A stretch of DNA of 64,000 bases. Origin: Curtobacterium sp. S6. Its GTDB lineage: Bacteria > Actinomycetota > Actinomycetes > Actinomycetales > Micrococcaceae. Where the stretch lies: NCBI RefSeq assembly GCF_000710345.2, contig NZ_KL537415.1:102433-166432 (forward strand). The letters are read 5' to 3'. The position numbers and the translations under genes are program-made. Positions 45,001-54,100 of the stretch are shown here, piece by piece; within the stretch, counting starts at the first letter, position 1, and each line of letters begins with the position of its first letter. The notes under the pieces were generated by a model, which searched no databases, was not told the DNA's origin, and saw nothing but the letters and a program-made list of their open reading frames with translations.

Positions 45001-47748
45001 GTCGTAGGTGGTCAGCTCGCTGGAGCCGTCCGCGGAGGTCGTCTTGGTCGGACGACCGTACTGGTCGTAATCGGTGCGAACCGAGGAAAAAGCGTCCCGG
45101 ACCTGCTCAAAGCGTGTGGTGCGGTCGTAGTCCACGGATTCAGAAACCCCCGTGGGGTCCGTGACCGAGATCAGAACGCCGTTCTTGTCGTAGTCCCGGG
45201 TCCACGATCCACCGGCCGGATCGATAATCTTCCGAACCTGTGAGAGACCGTCGTGCGTGAAATTCCACGCCGCATCGTCGGGAAGGATCAGCGACTCAAC
45301 GTTGCCCATCTGGTCAAAGACGCGGGACACACGCCGCCCCAGCGGATCCACCGTCGCCACCAGATCACCCGAGGGCCCGTACTCCAACTCGGTACGCGCC
45401 CCGGCCGGATCCACCATCGCGGTCATCCGGCCACCGGCGCCGTGCTCGAAACGCCACCGCGAACCGTCCGGGTCGGTCCGGGATACCAAGAGCCCGCTCT
45501 TGTCGTACTCGTAGGTCGTCGAGGCACCCGAGGGGGTGATGGCCTCGGTCACCCGACCGGCGGAATCGCGCACCAACCGCGCGGTCTCTCCCGCGGCATT
45601 GGTCGAAGAGACCAGATCCCCCAAGTCGTCATAACCGAACCGAACCGACACGCCTTCGGGGTCCACGACCTGTAGGAGGAGGCCATCGGTCCAGGTCAGC
45701 TGAGTGCGTCCACCCATCGGATCGACGATCACCGAGGGGTTACGCTCAACCTCGTCCTGGTATTCGTACTCGACGACGGCGCCCGCATCGGTGACCACCG
45801 TGGTCGTCCGATCCTGCTCATCGTAGCCGTACGTGAAATCACCGCCTTCCGGCGTGACCTCTCGGACCAACCGGCCGCGGCTGTCGAAGCCGCGCGCGGT
45901 CACAGAACCATCGCGCTCGGTCACCGAAACGCGGTTGCCAAAGTTGTCATAAGCCATCGACTGACGGTTGTCATCGGTGTCGATGATGCCGACCACACGC
46001 CCGCGCGCGTCGGCGATCCAGGTATTCGACGACGTGCCGTCGTCGTCGGAGACCACCGTGACCCGGCCCGGGAGATACCCGTAGCGGATGCGACGGCCGT
46101 GTTCCGAGACCTGACCGGTCACGCGGCCCTTGTCGTCATACGTATTGGTCACCTCGACGACGCCGGTCTCGGCCACCACGGCCGCAATCAGGCCGTTATC
46201 ACCGATGCGGTATTCCCGGGTGCCGGTCTCCGAGAGGACCTGGATCAAATGGGTGTTGTCGTCGTAGACGTACTCGACGAGCCGACCGTCCGAGGCGCGG
46301 GCCACGACCACGCGTCCGGACGAATACTCGAGGTCGATCCACCGTCCTCGCTCGTGGACTAGGCGGGTAATTTCGCCGTCGTCATTGCGCAGCGCGGCCA
46401 CCGTATTCCCGGTGCCGGAACCGCTTCCCAACCAGCTGCCGCTGCGGGTAAAGGCGACCCAGGAGCCCACATTGTCGCGAATGACGAGGACCCTAGCGAA
46501 CGGATCCGCATCATCCACGCCCGCCTCATCCACCAATCGGGACAGCGCCCGGAACTGGGCCTGATCGCGTGATTCCTCGGTCAGCCAGAACGATTCGGCT
46601 TCGGCGCGTCCCCACCCGGATCCCTCACGAGGGAAGACCACGTGTCGGCCGTCGTCAAAGACCCACGTGGCACCCTCGTTGTTGAGGAGCAGGCGGGCAT
46701 CGAGGATCGAGGACCATCCCGGGCCAAAGGCGCCCGTGCGAGATGCGTCGTCCTCGACGAACACGCTGTTGTACATGCGGGTCAGGGCGAGCGCCGAGCT
46801 CGCACCGGCGAATCCCAGGTCGGTTTCCGGCTCGATGAAGTTACCGGTCGCCGTGTTGACAGGATCGTTTGCGTACCCGGACGTCGGCGGATGGCCCACG
46901 ACCTGAGGAGGGCTCACCGTCAGGTCCTGCCGGGACGCGGAGACGCCCTTGGCCTCGAGGGAAGCCTGAAGGGCCGCATCCGAGACGGTCTTGACGTTGC
47001 CGTCGCCGCCGGCCTCCTCGAAGGCGTCGGCCACCGTATTGGCCCAGTCGACGTCGTCCTTATTCAGTTCAAGCCACTTATCGAAGTCACCCATCAAAGC
47101 GTCAGCGTTGAGGGTTCCCCACTTGCACTGGCTCTTGAAATCCGAGAGTTTGCCGCGCAATTCGCCGGGCTTGCTGGCCAAGGCCTCGTTATTCCCACTG
47201 GATCCGCGGGCAAAAGAACGCAGATTCCCCGGCACGGCCGAGCTGACGCCGCCTCCGCCACCGCCGGAACCGCCCGGAGCAGGTGTCTCACGATTCTTGG
47301 GGGGAGCCGCCGCTTGGGGCTGCTTCGGGGGAACATCGGCCGGACCGACCGGGGGCTCGTCGTGGCCCTGGAAATCGTCCCCGATCTTGTCATCCCAAGC
47401 TTTTTGAACGAAGTTCCGCGACTCACGCTTTTGGACCCACTCCCGGGCCTGCCGGCGACGTTCGTTCTCGCTTTTCGCGGAATCGCGGAGTTCACCGGCG
47501 GACGTCGCGACCTGGCGCAATTGCGTGCACAGCTCGTCCGCGTCCGAGGCCGCGGTCCTGGCGTTGTCCGCAAACAGGGTGGAGAAATGCCCCTTGAACT
47601 CTTTCTTGCCCGTCTCGACATCCCCGGACCGTGACGACTTCTGCCCGTCGATCACTTGGGCACAGTTATTGAACGCCGAGATGACGTCTTCGGCTACGCC
47701 AAAATCGAATTCGACATCGCTGTCAATTCCCTCGAGGACATCAGACAC
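42049..47748 (-). CDS. RHS/YD-repeat polymorphic toxin, WXG100-linked (type VII secretion candidate)
   Basis: 1899 aa. Residues ~1-130 are an acidic alpha-helical N-terminus, compatible with a type VII export domain; there is no signal peptide. A Pro/Gly linker follows (GGSGGGGGG near res 165). The DUF6531-type start is DPVNTATGNFIEPETD (~res 285). About thirty YD repeats fill the middle. The RHS core ends at about residue 1555 with RGFLSVDPLDP...GNPYSFAGNDPVG and DPFGLSP. A 340-aa C-terminal tip rich in Gly, Ala and Ser follows (two hydrophobic stretches, then KNMPSNVTNKLNF... to SSSSLLFN). The last ~250 codons turn AT-rich. GTG 47748 has AGGAGA 8 nt upstream. The tip's activity was not recognised. 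Confidence 0.88.
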   Translation of the reverse strand: MSDVLEGIDSDVEFDFGVAEDVISAFNNCAQVIDGQKSSRSGDVETGKKEFKGHFSTLFADNARTAASDADELCTQLRQVATSAGELRDSAKSENERRRQAREWVQKRESRNFVQKAWDDKIGDDFQGHDEPPVGPADVPPKQPQAAAPPKNRETPAPGGSGGGGGGVSSAVPGNLRSFARGSSGNNEALASKPGELRGKLSDFKSQCKWGTLNADALMGDFDKWLELNKDDVDWANTVADAFEEAGGDGNVKTVSDAALQASLEAKGVSASRQDLTVSPPQVVGHPPTSGYANDPVNTATGNFIEPETDLGFAGASSALALTRMYNSVFVEDDASRTGAFGPGWSSILDARLLLNNEGATWVFDDGRHVVFPREGSGWGRAEAESFWLTEESRDQAQFRALSRLVDEAGVDDADPFARVLVIRDNVGSWVAFTRSGSWLGSGSGTGNTVAALRNDDGEITRLVHERGRWIDLEYSSGRVVVARASDGRLVEYVYDDNTHLIQVLSETGTREYRIGDNGLIAAVVAETGVVEVTNTYDDKGRVTGQVSEHGRRIRYGYLPGRVTVVSDDDGTSSNTWIADARGRVVGIIDTDDNRQSMAYDNFGNRVSVTERDGSVTARGFDSRGRLVREVTPEGGDFTYGYDEQDRTTTVVTDAGAVVEYEYQDEVERNPSVIVDPMGGRTQLTWTDGLLLQVVDPEGVSVRFGYDDLGDLVSSTNAAGETARLVRDSAGRVTEAITPSGASTTYEYDKSGLLVSRTDPDGSRWRFEHGAGGRMTAMVDPAGARTELEYGPSGDLVATVDPLGRRVSRVFDQMGNVESLILPDDAAWNFTHDGLSQVRKIIDPAGGSWTRDYDKNGVLISVTDPTGVSESVDYDRTTRFEQVRDAFSSVRTDYDQYGRPTKTTSADGSSELTTYDACGRPVELVDADGGLTQIEYDLAGRTTAITTPGGKTSRFTYDVCGRPETEVDPGGAVTRLVYDAGSRVIQRILPSGDTESVTYDVMGRVVEATSPGRGTARYGYDKVGNLVSVADGRYGQRRFAYDAAGQLIQATNGLGGKTRFEYDVRGRLVRVTDPLGGVTEREYDELDQVVRSVDPSGRVTTGGYDAAGRQVWQKEPTGQVTEWEFDEAGLERSVRVDGRLIAETTRRSSAREVSVTDYTCPDAEAVHTLSFDRLGRLVRRDLETATERMSMSWGYDADGARTFMDTPSGRTEYSYDSAGQLVSVRTPAAGEVTLEHDVEGRLVGAVSGAGRQSWEYREGQMVTHRKVSQDGVSSSTQVSYDAAGRVASVDQSDGGLTVYSYDEASQLVASRTTGSTDSDIEDRTWVYDLAGRLVRESVDGVEFTYSYDEASQLMSVVGTDGSEASFVYDGLGRRVRETRTDGSVRHFAWGPTGFLESVTTDDAVGGAVSAIDVWVDATGEPRRVNGTPLCWDSASVVPALAGVGEIPVVASVAGVAVGGSWVAAGWRSARETLVSDPWSVPGLGADVAGFFGQGSAVGGVGLTVGGALSLDGLEWMGARVYDRGSRGFLSVDPLDPVVGSGWSGNPYSFAGNDPVGALDPFGLSPVSPADLESYREAHKSPLEKAAGAVGHWWKDNWEYVAAGAAIVGGVALMCTGVGGVAGVALMAGAGGLMSGGVSVASQKATNGSVDWKKAGKDALIGTATGAVGGAGMAVAKGATAGMTSGGTQLAKAMGINAGVNGVAGGAGSSFQYLATHGWKIENGRDFAGTVVGGTVASAAGANLGPASGSLAKKIGSSVEGSSVFKNMPSNVTNKLNFNASGNVATSIKTLGNMGIGAGGSVVSDVVAGRNIDAKSAGIAAGGSGATTGVTHITGKYTGIGNYTNQTGVTTLRQMKSFAPRSMNGLTNLQQQNTKTMYGSAIYGTLVGGTVSSSSSLLFN

Positions 47749-47880
47749 GGGACACTTCTCCTGAAGCTAGCATTTCAACTTTTATTTTAAGTAGATAGGG
47801 ACAGCAAAAGTGGGGCTGGTGCGAGGCCGCTCATGCCAACCAGTCGCATCAGCCCCACCCTGCTGGAACGGGCGCGGTGC

Positions 47881-48171
47881 TTAAGCGCCGCCGCCGGCGG
47901 TGAAGATATCCGTCGAAATCTTGTGAAGCTGCGTGCGGAGCTCGTCGAGCTCCTGCTTTGCCTTCTCGAGAGCGGTCTTGGTCTCGGGCCAGGTCGAGGA
48001 ACGGAACTGATCGGCCAACGGGCCATCCCAGACGTTCGGTTCGGACAGGCGCTGTCCCTGGGTGTCCAACTGCTGGATCTGGTCGGTCAGCCCACCGTCG
48101 ATGATGGTCTGAATCTGGGTAATGGCCTGCTTGGCCTCTTCACTGCTGAGTACGCGTCCTGACATGGTCAT
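47881..48171 (-). CDS. WXG100-family protein
   Basis: 96 aa, helix-turn-helix hairpin with the turn motif VWDGPLADQF (W-x-G) near residue 50, no signal peptide: the ESAT-6/WXG100 superfamily, exported by type VII systems as dimers. ATG 48171 has AAGG 5 nt upstream; ATG 48165 is an alternative. It lies 132 bp upstream of the RHS gene on the same strand and probably serves as its secretion partner. Confidence 0.85.
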   Translation of the reverse strand: MTMSGRVLSSEEAKQAITQIQTIIDGGLTDQIQQLDTQGQRLSEPNVWDGPLADQFRSSTWPETKTALEKAKQELDELRTQLHKISTDIFTAGGGA

Positions 48172-48473
48172 CCCATCCTTATTCGACAAGTTTTGAAATT
48201 TTCTAACCGATGTAGTAACCGGCCAACCGTTGCGAGATTTAGGTTACATGAATCAATAGCGACGCAATGTTCAGTATTCAAGCAAAGGAATTTTGCTTGA
48301 CACTGAAAATATCTCGCCCTGTCACGACCGCCCGCGAGGCTATTGGTTGAATCCGTCACCCCTTTGTCACAGTCTGTAAAAAACATCGGTGTCGGGAAGA
48401 CAGGGCCGGAATCAGCCCCGTCGCGTATGCTTTATCCCGGCACATCGCGGGTATTCAGTCAGGGGTCCAATAA

Positions 48474-50465
48474 GTGGAGGGAATCCAGCAGGGAGCACCG
48501 CTCGGCGCATTCTACGAATTTGCGGAGAAGGTCGGTTCCGGTGCCATGGGCGAGGTCTGGACCGTAACGCATTCCCTGACGGGTGAGACCCGCGCGGCCA
48601 AGGTTCTCCACCCGGAACACGGGAGGGATCCCAAACTCGTCGAGCGGTTTATCCACGAACGCTCGCTCTTACTCTCACTTCACCACCGGGGCATCGCCCG
48701 GGTCCGAGACCTCGTCGTCGAGGCGGATCGACTTGCGATCGTCATGGACTACGAGCCCGGCGGCACCCTCAGCGACTATCTATCCCACCACTCGACGCTG
48801 AAACCGTCGGCCGCGCTCCAGGCGGCGACTCAGGTATTCGATGCTCTGGCCTATGCCCACGAGCACGGCATCGCGCATCGCGACGTCAAACCGGAAAACG
48901 TCCTCCTCTCCCAACGGACCGAGGGCGACCTCGGCGGCATCTTGCGCGTGACCGACTTCGGCATCGCCTCGTTGACCGAATCGGCCACCCGCCATTCCAC
49001 GGGAATCATCGGCACCCCCTACTACCTCTCCCCGGAGAGCATCACGACGGGTGTCACGGGAGGTCCCGCCGACGTATATGCCACGGGCATCATGCTCTAC
49101 GAATTGATGGCCGGGAGAACACCCTTCGCCGGCCCGGGCACCGACTTCGCGATCGCCTACCGTCACGTCAGCTCCCAGCCACCCCGCTTGGACCTTCCGC
49201 TACCGCTGTGGCAGGAGCTCATGGTCCTGCTGTCCAAGAATCCGGAAGAACGGCCTTCCGCAGCCGAGGCCGCCGGCACGACGCGTGCATTGGCCAAGAA
49301 GTACCAAGACCTCGGCGCCCTGGCTCCCCTCCCCGAGCCCATGTACTTCGACGAGGCCGAGAAGCCCTCGACCGCGCACCGTGGCATCGTCCCTGATGCG
49401 TCGGGGAATGGCTCGAGAACCGAGGACGCGGTTCCGAGCGAGGCCGTCGAGGCGGCCCCGCAAGAATCCCCCGAGTTGGGAGACGCGGGGCAGAAGACCA
49501 TCGTCCGCCCCATAGCGCGTCCGGACATCGGCGAGCCGCAGGGCCAAGAGCCTTCAGGCCCGGAGGAAAAGAGCGGCCGTCCGGACTGGCTGACCAACAA
49601 GGTTCTCTGGATGAGCGGCGCGGGCCTGATCTTGGTTCTCGCCGTGGTGGCAGCCCTGATCTGGGGGCCGGGCATGAACAAGGACAAGCCGAAGGAGTCC
49701 TTCACCGCACAGGGTGAGCCCGCCTCGCCATTGCCGAGCGGGCTGTCCGTCCAGCGATCGGCGGAATACGATCCGAACTCGGGGACGGCTCGCCTGAAAA
49801 TCACCTATTCGGCCCAGAAAGCTGACCTCTCCGGCGATTTCCTCGAGGTCATCCCCGACGCCGGCGGTGGCTCCTGCCCGTCGGTGGACTGGGAGGGCGC
49901 TTCCGCCCAGCGCAATCAGGTCTCGGTCACCGGCCTCGAGGCCAAGTGCGGATGGCAGCTCAAAGACCTCAAGGTCCCCGCCAATGATTCGACCGAGGTC
50001 ACCGCGAGGATTCACATGGACTCTTCCTCGGAAAAGGACCTCAAGGACTGGGTCAAGGCCGTGGGAGACAAAACCGAAGACGCCACCACCAATGAAGGCA
50101 CCCATTCCACGGCATACCCGGCACAGCGCCTCACCGACATTCAGGTCAAGGCCCCGGATCGGGCGGTCAATCAGTCGTCACTGAATATCTCCCTCTACCC
50201 GGTGTGGCCGAGCGGCCCGGACACCCTCAACCCTCTCTTCGTCAGCCCGTCCAAGGGTGAGCCGTCGAAGATGTTGTCCTCGATTTCCTCTGCGGATCAG
50301 GGCGTGCATTTCACCGACGGATGCGCCGGAAATACCGTCGTATCCAAGGACGGGAAGTCGGTCACCGCGCTGTCCGTCGCGCCTCAGTGCAGCGTGAATG
50401 CGTCGGTGGGTAATTTCACCGATTTGCAGAGCAACCAATTCAGCATCACGGCTCGCGGCAAATAG
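48474..50465 (+). CDS. Membrane Ser/Thr protein kinase (PknB-type) with large extracellular domain
   Basis: 663 aa. The kinase domain covers residues ~12-275: glycine loop GSGAMGEVW (21-29), catalytic Lys43, catalytic Asp137 in HRDVKPEN, Mg Asp161 in DFG, and a threonine-rich activation loop (TRHSTGIIGTPYYLSPE). A Pro/Glu-rich juxtamembrane follows, then TM ~res 379-399. A 260-residue extracellular part without PASTA repeats has Cys pairs (SCPSVDW, AKCGW, GCAGN, PQCSV). It is divergent from the WXG100-RHS genes and faces the EccC operon, whose ATPase has an FHA domain. Phospho-dependent control of secretion is likely. Start GTG 48474 with AGGGG 9 nt upstream. Confidence 0.9.
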   Translation: MEGIQQGAPLGAFYEFAEKVGSGAMGEVWTVTHSLTGETRAAKVLHPEHGRDPKLVERFIHERSLLLSLHHRGIARVRDLVVEADRLAIVMDYEPGGTLSDYLSHHSTLKPSAALQAATQVFDALAYAHEHGIAHRDVKPENVLLSQRTEGDLGGILRVTDFGIASLTESATRHSTGIIGTPYYLSPESITTGVTGGPADVYATGIMLYELMAGRTPFAGPGTDFAIAYRHVSSQPPRLDLPLPLWQELMVLLSKNPEERPSAAEAAGTTRALAKKYQDLGALAPLPEPMYFDEAEKPSTAHRGIVPDASGNGSRTEDAVPSEAVEAAPQESPELGDAGQKTIVRPIARPDIGEPQGQEPSGPEEKSGRPDWLTNKVLWMSGAGLILVLAVVAALIWGPGMNKDKPKESFTAQGEPASPLPSGLSVQRSAEYDPNSGTARLKITYSAQKADLSGDFLEVIPDAGGGSCPSVDWEGASAQRNQVSVTGLEAKCGWQLKDLKVPANDSTEVTARIHMDSSSEKDLKDWVKAVGDKTEDATTNEGTHSTAYPAQRLTDIQVKAPDRAVNQSSLNISLYPVWPSGPDTLNPLFVSPSKGEPSKMLSSISSADQGVHFTDGCAGNTVVSKDGKSVTALSVAPQCSVNASVGNFTDLQSNQFSITARGK

Positions 50466-50501
50466 AAAACCCGCCGGTCCTGTGATGGACCGGCGGGTTT
50501 T
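50466..50501. terminator. Bidirectional terminator
   Basis: AAAACCCGCCGGTCC...GGACCGGCGGGTTTT, a 15-bp perfect stem with A/T tails on both sides, between the convergent kinase and DUF805 genes. Confidence 0.92.
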
Positions 50502-50516
50502 CACCGCAAAGAATGG

Positions 50517-51080
50517 TTAGGACACGGGCTGATTCACGTCCGGACCGGGCGCCTGAGGATGCTGGCCGTACTGTTGCATCGGCCGCTGAGGGGCGTCGAA
50601 CCGCGCTCCTTCGGGCTTACCGGGTAACAACTCCATGATGAGCAGGGCCAAACCTCCCACAGGGATCAAGATCAGCAAGTAAAACCATCCGCTGAGGTTG
50701 GCGTCGTGCAGACGACGCACTCCCAACGCGATGATCAAAATTCCGAACAACGGCAACAAAAACAGGAGGATGATCGCCGCCGGAATCATGAACGCCCCGT
50801 TCGACTTCTCATATCGTTGCGTGTGGAGTTCTCCGGGCCCCGTCGCATACTGCCATTCGCCATACGAGGGGAATACGTGTTCCCCCAGGAATTGCAGGAC
50901 TACGACGACGATAATCGGCACCAGAATGAGCAACAACCACACCCACCAGAATTCCGACCGCGAGGCGCGTCCCGAAAACTTGAACATGTTTTTCGCCCAG
51001 TTCTTCACGGCGGTACCGAACCCGACGCGCGGCCGCGGTTGCGGTTGCGGTTGCGCCTGGGCGTAATCCATTGAGGTCAT
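50517..51080 (-). CDS. DUF805 membrane protein
   Basis: 187 aa. It starts with a Gln/Pro-rich stretch (QAQPQPQPRPR), then the DUF805 core: FKFSGRASRSEFWW, three to four TM segments, and VRRLHDANLSGWFYL. The family is widespread and its function unknown. Gap of 22 bp to the EccC gene and same strand, so it belongs to that operon and may be a membrane component or scaffold of the secretion apparatus. AGGAGA 8 nt before ATG 51080. Confidence 0.88.
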   Translation of the reverse strand: MTSMDYAQAQPQPQPRPRVGFGTAVKNWAKNMFKFSGRASRSEFWWVWLLLILVPIIVVVVLQFLGEHVFPSYGEWQYATGPGELHTQRYEKSNGAFMIPAAIILLFLLPLFGILIIALGVRRLHDANLSGWFYLLILIPVGGLALLIMELLPGKPEGARFDAPQRPMQQYGQHPQAPGPDVNQPVS

Positions 51081-51102
51081 CTTTAATTCTCCTGGTGATT
51101 GA

Positions 51103-54100
51103 TTAGTCGGTCGTCATATCGTCCGGGCTCATCGCCTGAACGAGGCTCATGTCTCCGCCGGCAAAGGCGTAGCCGCGGCCCTTCGTCAGTGCCACCGGGG
51201 CGCGGCGGGGAAGCGTTGCACCGAAAAATTCGCCGTCGAGGTCGACGTTCGGTTGCAGGATGATGCCGCTACGGGATTTCCTGACGCTGCGGGTCCAGTG
51301 GCTGTACATGGTTCTCAGGTCATTGGACCGGCCCGCGGCGATGATGCATAGCCCCGGATGATCGGTCTCCACGAGTGAGCTGATGGATTTGTCGGTGTCG
51401 TCGAAGCGTTCGGCGTCGTCGATCAGCAACAGAACCGGACCTCGTTCGATGCGCAGGGACGCGATCAGGGCCGGTACCTCATCCGGACCCACGGCGACCT
51501 TGTCCAAATCCGCGTCCACGAGCGGAGACCTCCGGGAGCACACGCCCCACACGGCGGGAATATGTTCCCCACCGCCGCCAAGCTTGCGCACGGATTCGGC
51601 GATGGCCAACAGGAGCGTGGACTTTCCCGAGCGTGCCGGCCCCACGATGAGTCCGTGCTCGCCGTCGTAGAACTCGAGTTCCGACGTCGCCAGATCGTGT
51701 TCGCGGACGCCGATCGGGATCTTCCACGGCATCCCGGAGAAGCTGGGCTCTCCCGCGACCGAGGAGACCGGCAGGACGTCGGGGAGTTGGCCGATCACGT
51801 CTTCCTTGGCCTTCGCGTCCGGCCACTGGCTGACCACGCGGTCGATCGCCTCGAAGATTCCGCACTGCGGTGTGGCCACGTGCATCTGAGAAAGCACGTT
51901 GACGTCCACGCAACGCCCCGACACGGAAGCGGGGATGTTGGTCCCCTTAACCCCGAGCGAGGCATAGTCGTAGTGGTCGGCGAGTTGATAGACCCAACGC
52001 TGAAGGGACACCTCTTCCATGGCCGAAGGCGTTCCCTTGGCGCGCGAGGTCGACACCACGAAATACAGCCCGAGGCTCGGGCCCTCCGCGTAGGCGCGGT
52101 AGAAAAAGCTCAGCAGGTCCGCGCCCACGAAGTCGGAGAATTCGTCCTTGAGCGTCGCGAACCCGTCCAGGAATACGACCGCTTTGGGGTAGCGTCCCGG
52201 ATGGGCGCGGCGTCGCTGGATCTCCTCCATGAGATGCCGGAGGAATCGCGCCTGTTTCTCTTTGGCGCCGGAACCCGTCCCCACGTACGCCACCGTGTGG
52301 GGCATTCGTTCGAGGGGTTCGAGATCCCGGGACCCCATGTCGAGGATCAGGAATTCGAGCTCCTCGGGAGACGCCGATGAGGCGAGCGTCAGGGCAATCG
52401 ACATCATGGTCGTGGTGGTACCGCTACCGGGAATGCCGATGAGCATCAGGTTGCCCTGGCTCATGTCCCATCCGGCCGGGATCTGACGCTGGCGATCCGG
52501 TTCGTCGGCCAAGGCCACCGAGACCATCGTCCCCTCGACGGAACCCACCTCCGGTACTGCTCCCTCGTGCTCGCCGGTCGCAAAGCCTTGCAACGGGACG
52601 CGGCGGCCCAGGGCCTCGGGCCACACCTTGAGGGGATCGGAGTATCCGAGGTCGTCGGAGGCCTCCGTGATCGCGTCGATCAGCACATCCAGGTCGTTCG
52701 ATTCGTTCCCGCCCTGCTTGGCCGGCGCCTCGGGCAACGCCGGAACGCCAAATTCGCTGACGTCGCGGATGCCCACGGAGGTCTTCTCCGTCGCCTCGGT
52801 CCTGCCGGTCACCAGCGCGGTCTGAACAGGCGTGATGTCGTCCTGTCCCAGCTTCACGTAGGCGCGGCCGAGTTGCGAGCGCGAGATCGCCGCGGCCTCG
52901 GGGACACCGATGACGTTCGTGGAGTCTTCCTTGGATTGGACGCGCAGGGCGACCCGCATGTTGGTGTTGGCCAGGATGTCGTCGTTGACCACGCCGGCAG
53001 GTCGCTGCGTCGCGAGGATCATGTGCACGCCGAGGGTACGACCGACCGCCGCGACGCTCACGAGCGAGTCCAGCACGTCCGGGAAATCCTTGGCGAGCAT
53101 CGCGAACTCGTCCACGACCAGGAGGAGACGCGGCATCGGTTCCTCCGGATTCGTCGCGAGGTAGGCCGGGAGGTTATCGATGCCTTCCCCGGCGGCCGCG
53201 AAGACCCGCTGGCGGCGTTCCATCTCGGCCTCGAGCGAGCGCAATGCTCGGTCGGCCAGCTGTTCGTCCAGGTTGCTGATCGTTCCGATGGTGTGCGGAA
53301 GCCGCTCACACGCGGTGAATGCGGCACCGCCCTTAAAGTCGATGAGGATGAAGTTCAGCCGCGTCGGATCGTGGCGCGCGGCCAGACCCGCGACCATCGA
53401 CCTCAGGAATTCGCTCTTGCCCGAACCGGTGGTTCCGCCGACCAACCCATGGGGGCCGTCTTTGACCAGGTCGATCGAGTAGGTGCCATTGTCGCCCACG
53501 CCGATCTCGGTCGCGAAGCCGCGGGCATCGGCCCACGTCTGGCGTATATCCGCGGCGGTGGGGTGCGCTAGGTCCATCAGCTCCGGCAGGCGCACGAGCG
53601 ATGGCAGCGAGGCCCCGGGAATCACGAGCTCCGGATCATCGTAGTGGGCGAGGTTCATCGCCGCCCGGCGCGCGGCCTCGAGGTCGATCCCGGAGAGCAC
53701 CAGATCGTCGACGGTCTTGCGGTCGCCGGGCTCGGTCATGGTCGCCGAGGCATCGTTCTCGACGTGAACCACGTAATTACACGAGGCCGGGAGCTGCTCC
53801 TCGGAGGTCGCGATCACGACGCCGGGGACCCGATGCTTGCGCTCCTCCGGCCGCAAGGTCCGCGCCTGGGTCATCGACCGTCCGTACCCCAGCAAGGAGC
53901 GCGCCGGTGCGTCGCGCCCCTCGGTGAGAACCTCGGAGTCGATCACGACCATGACGGACGGTGTCAGAAAAGTGTCGATCCCCTGCCTCAGCTGCCGCAA
54001 CATCGCGGAACTGGTGTCCTGGTCGTCGGAGATCCATCGCTGCCCGGTCGGCGAGCCCGCCTGCCGCGTATGAGGCAACCACGAGGTCCAGGACCAGTCG

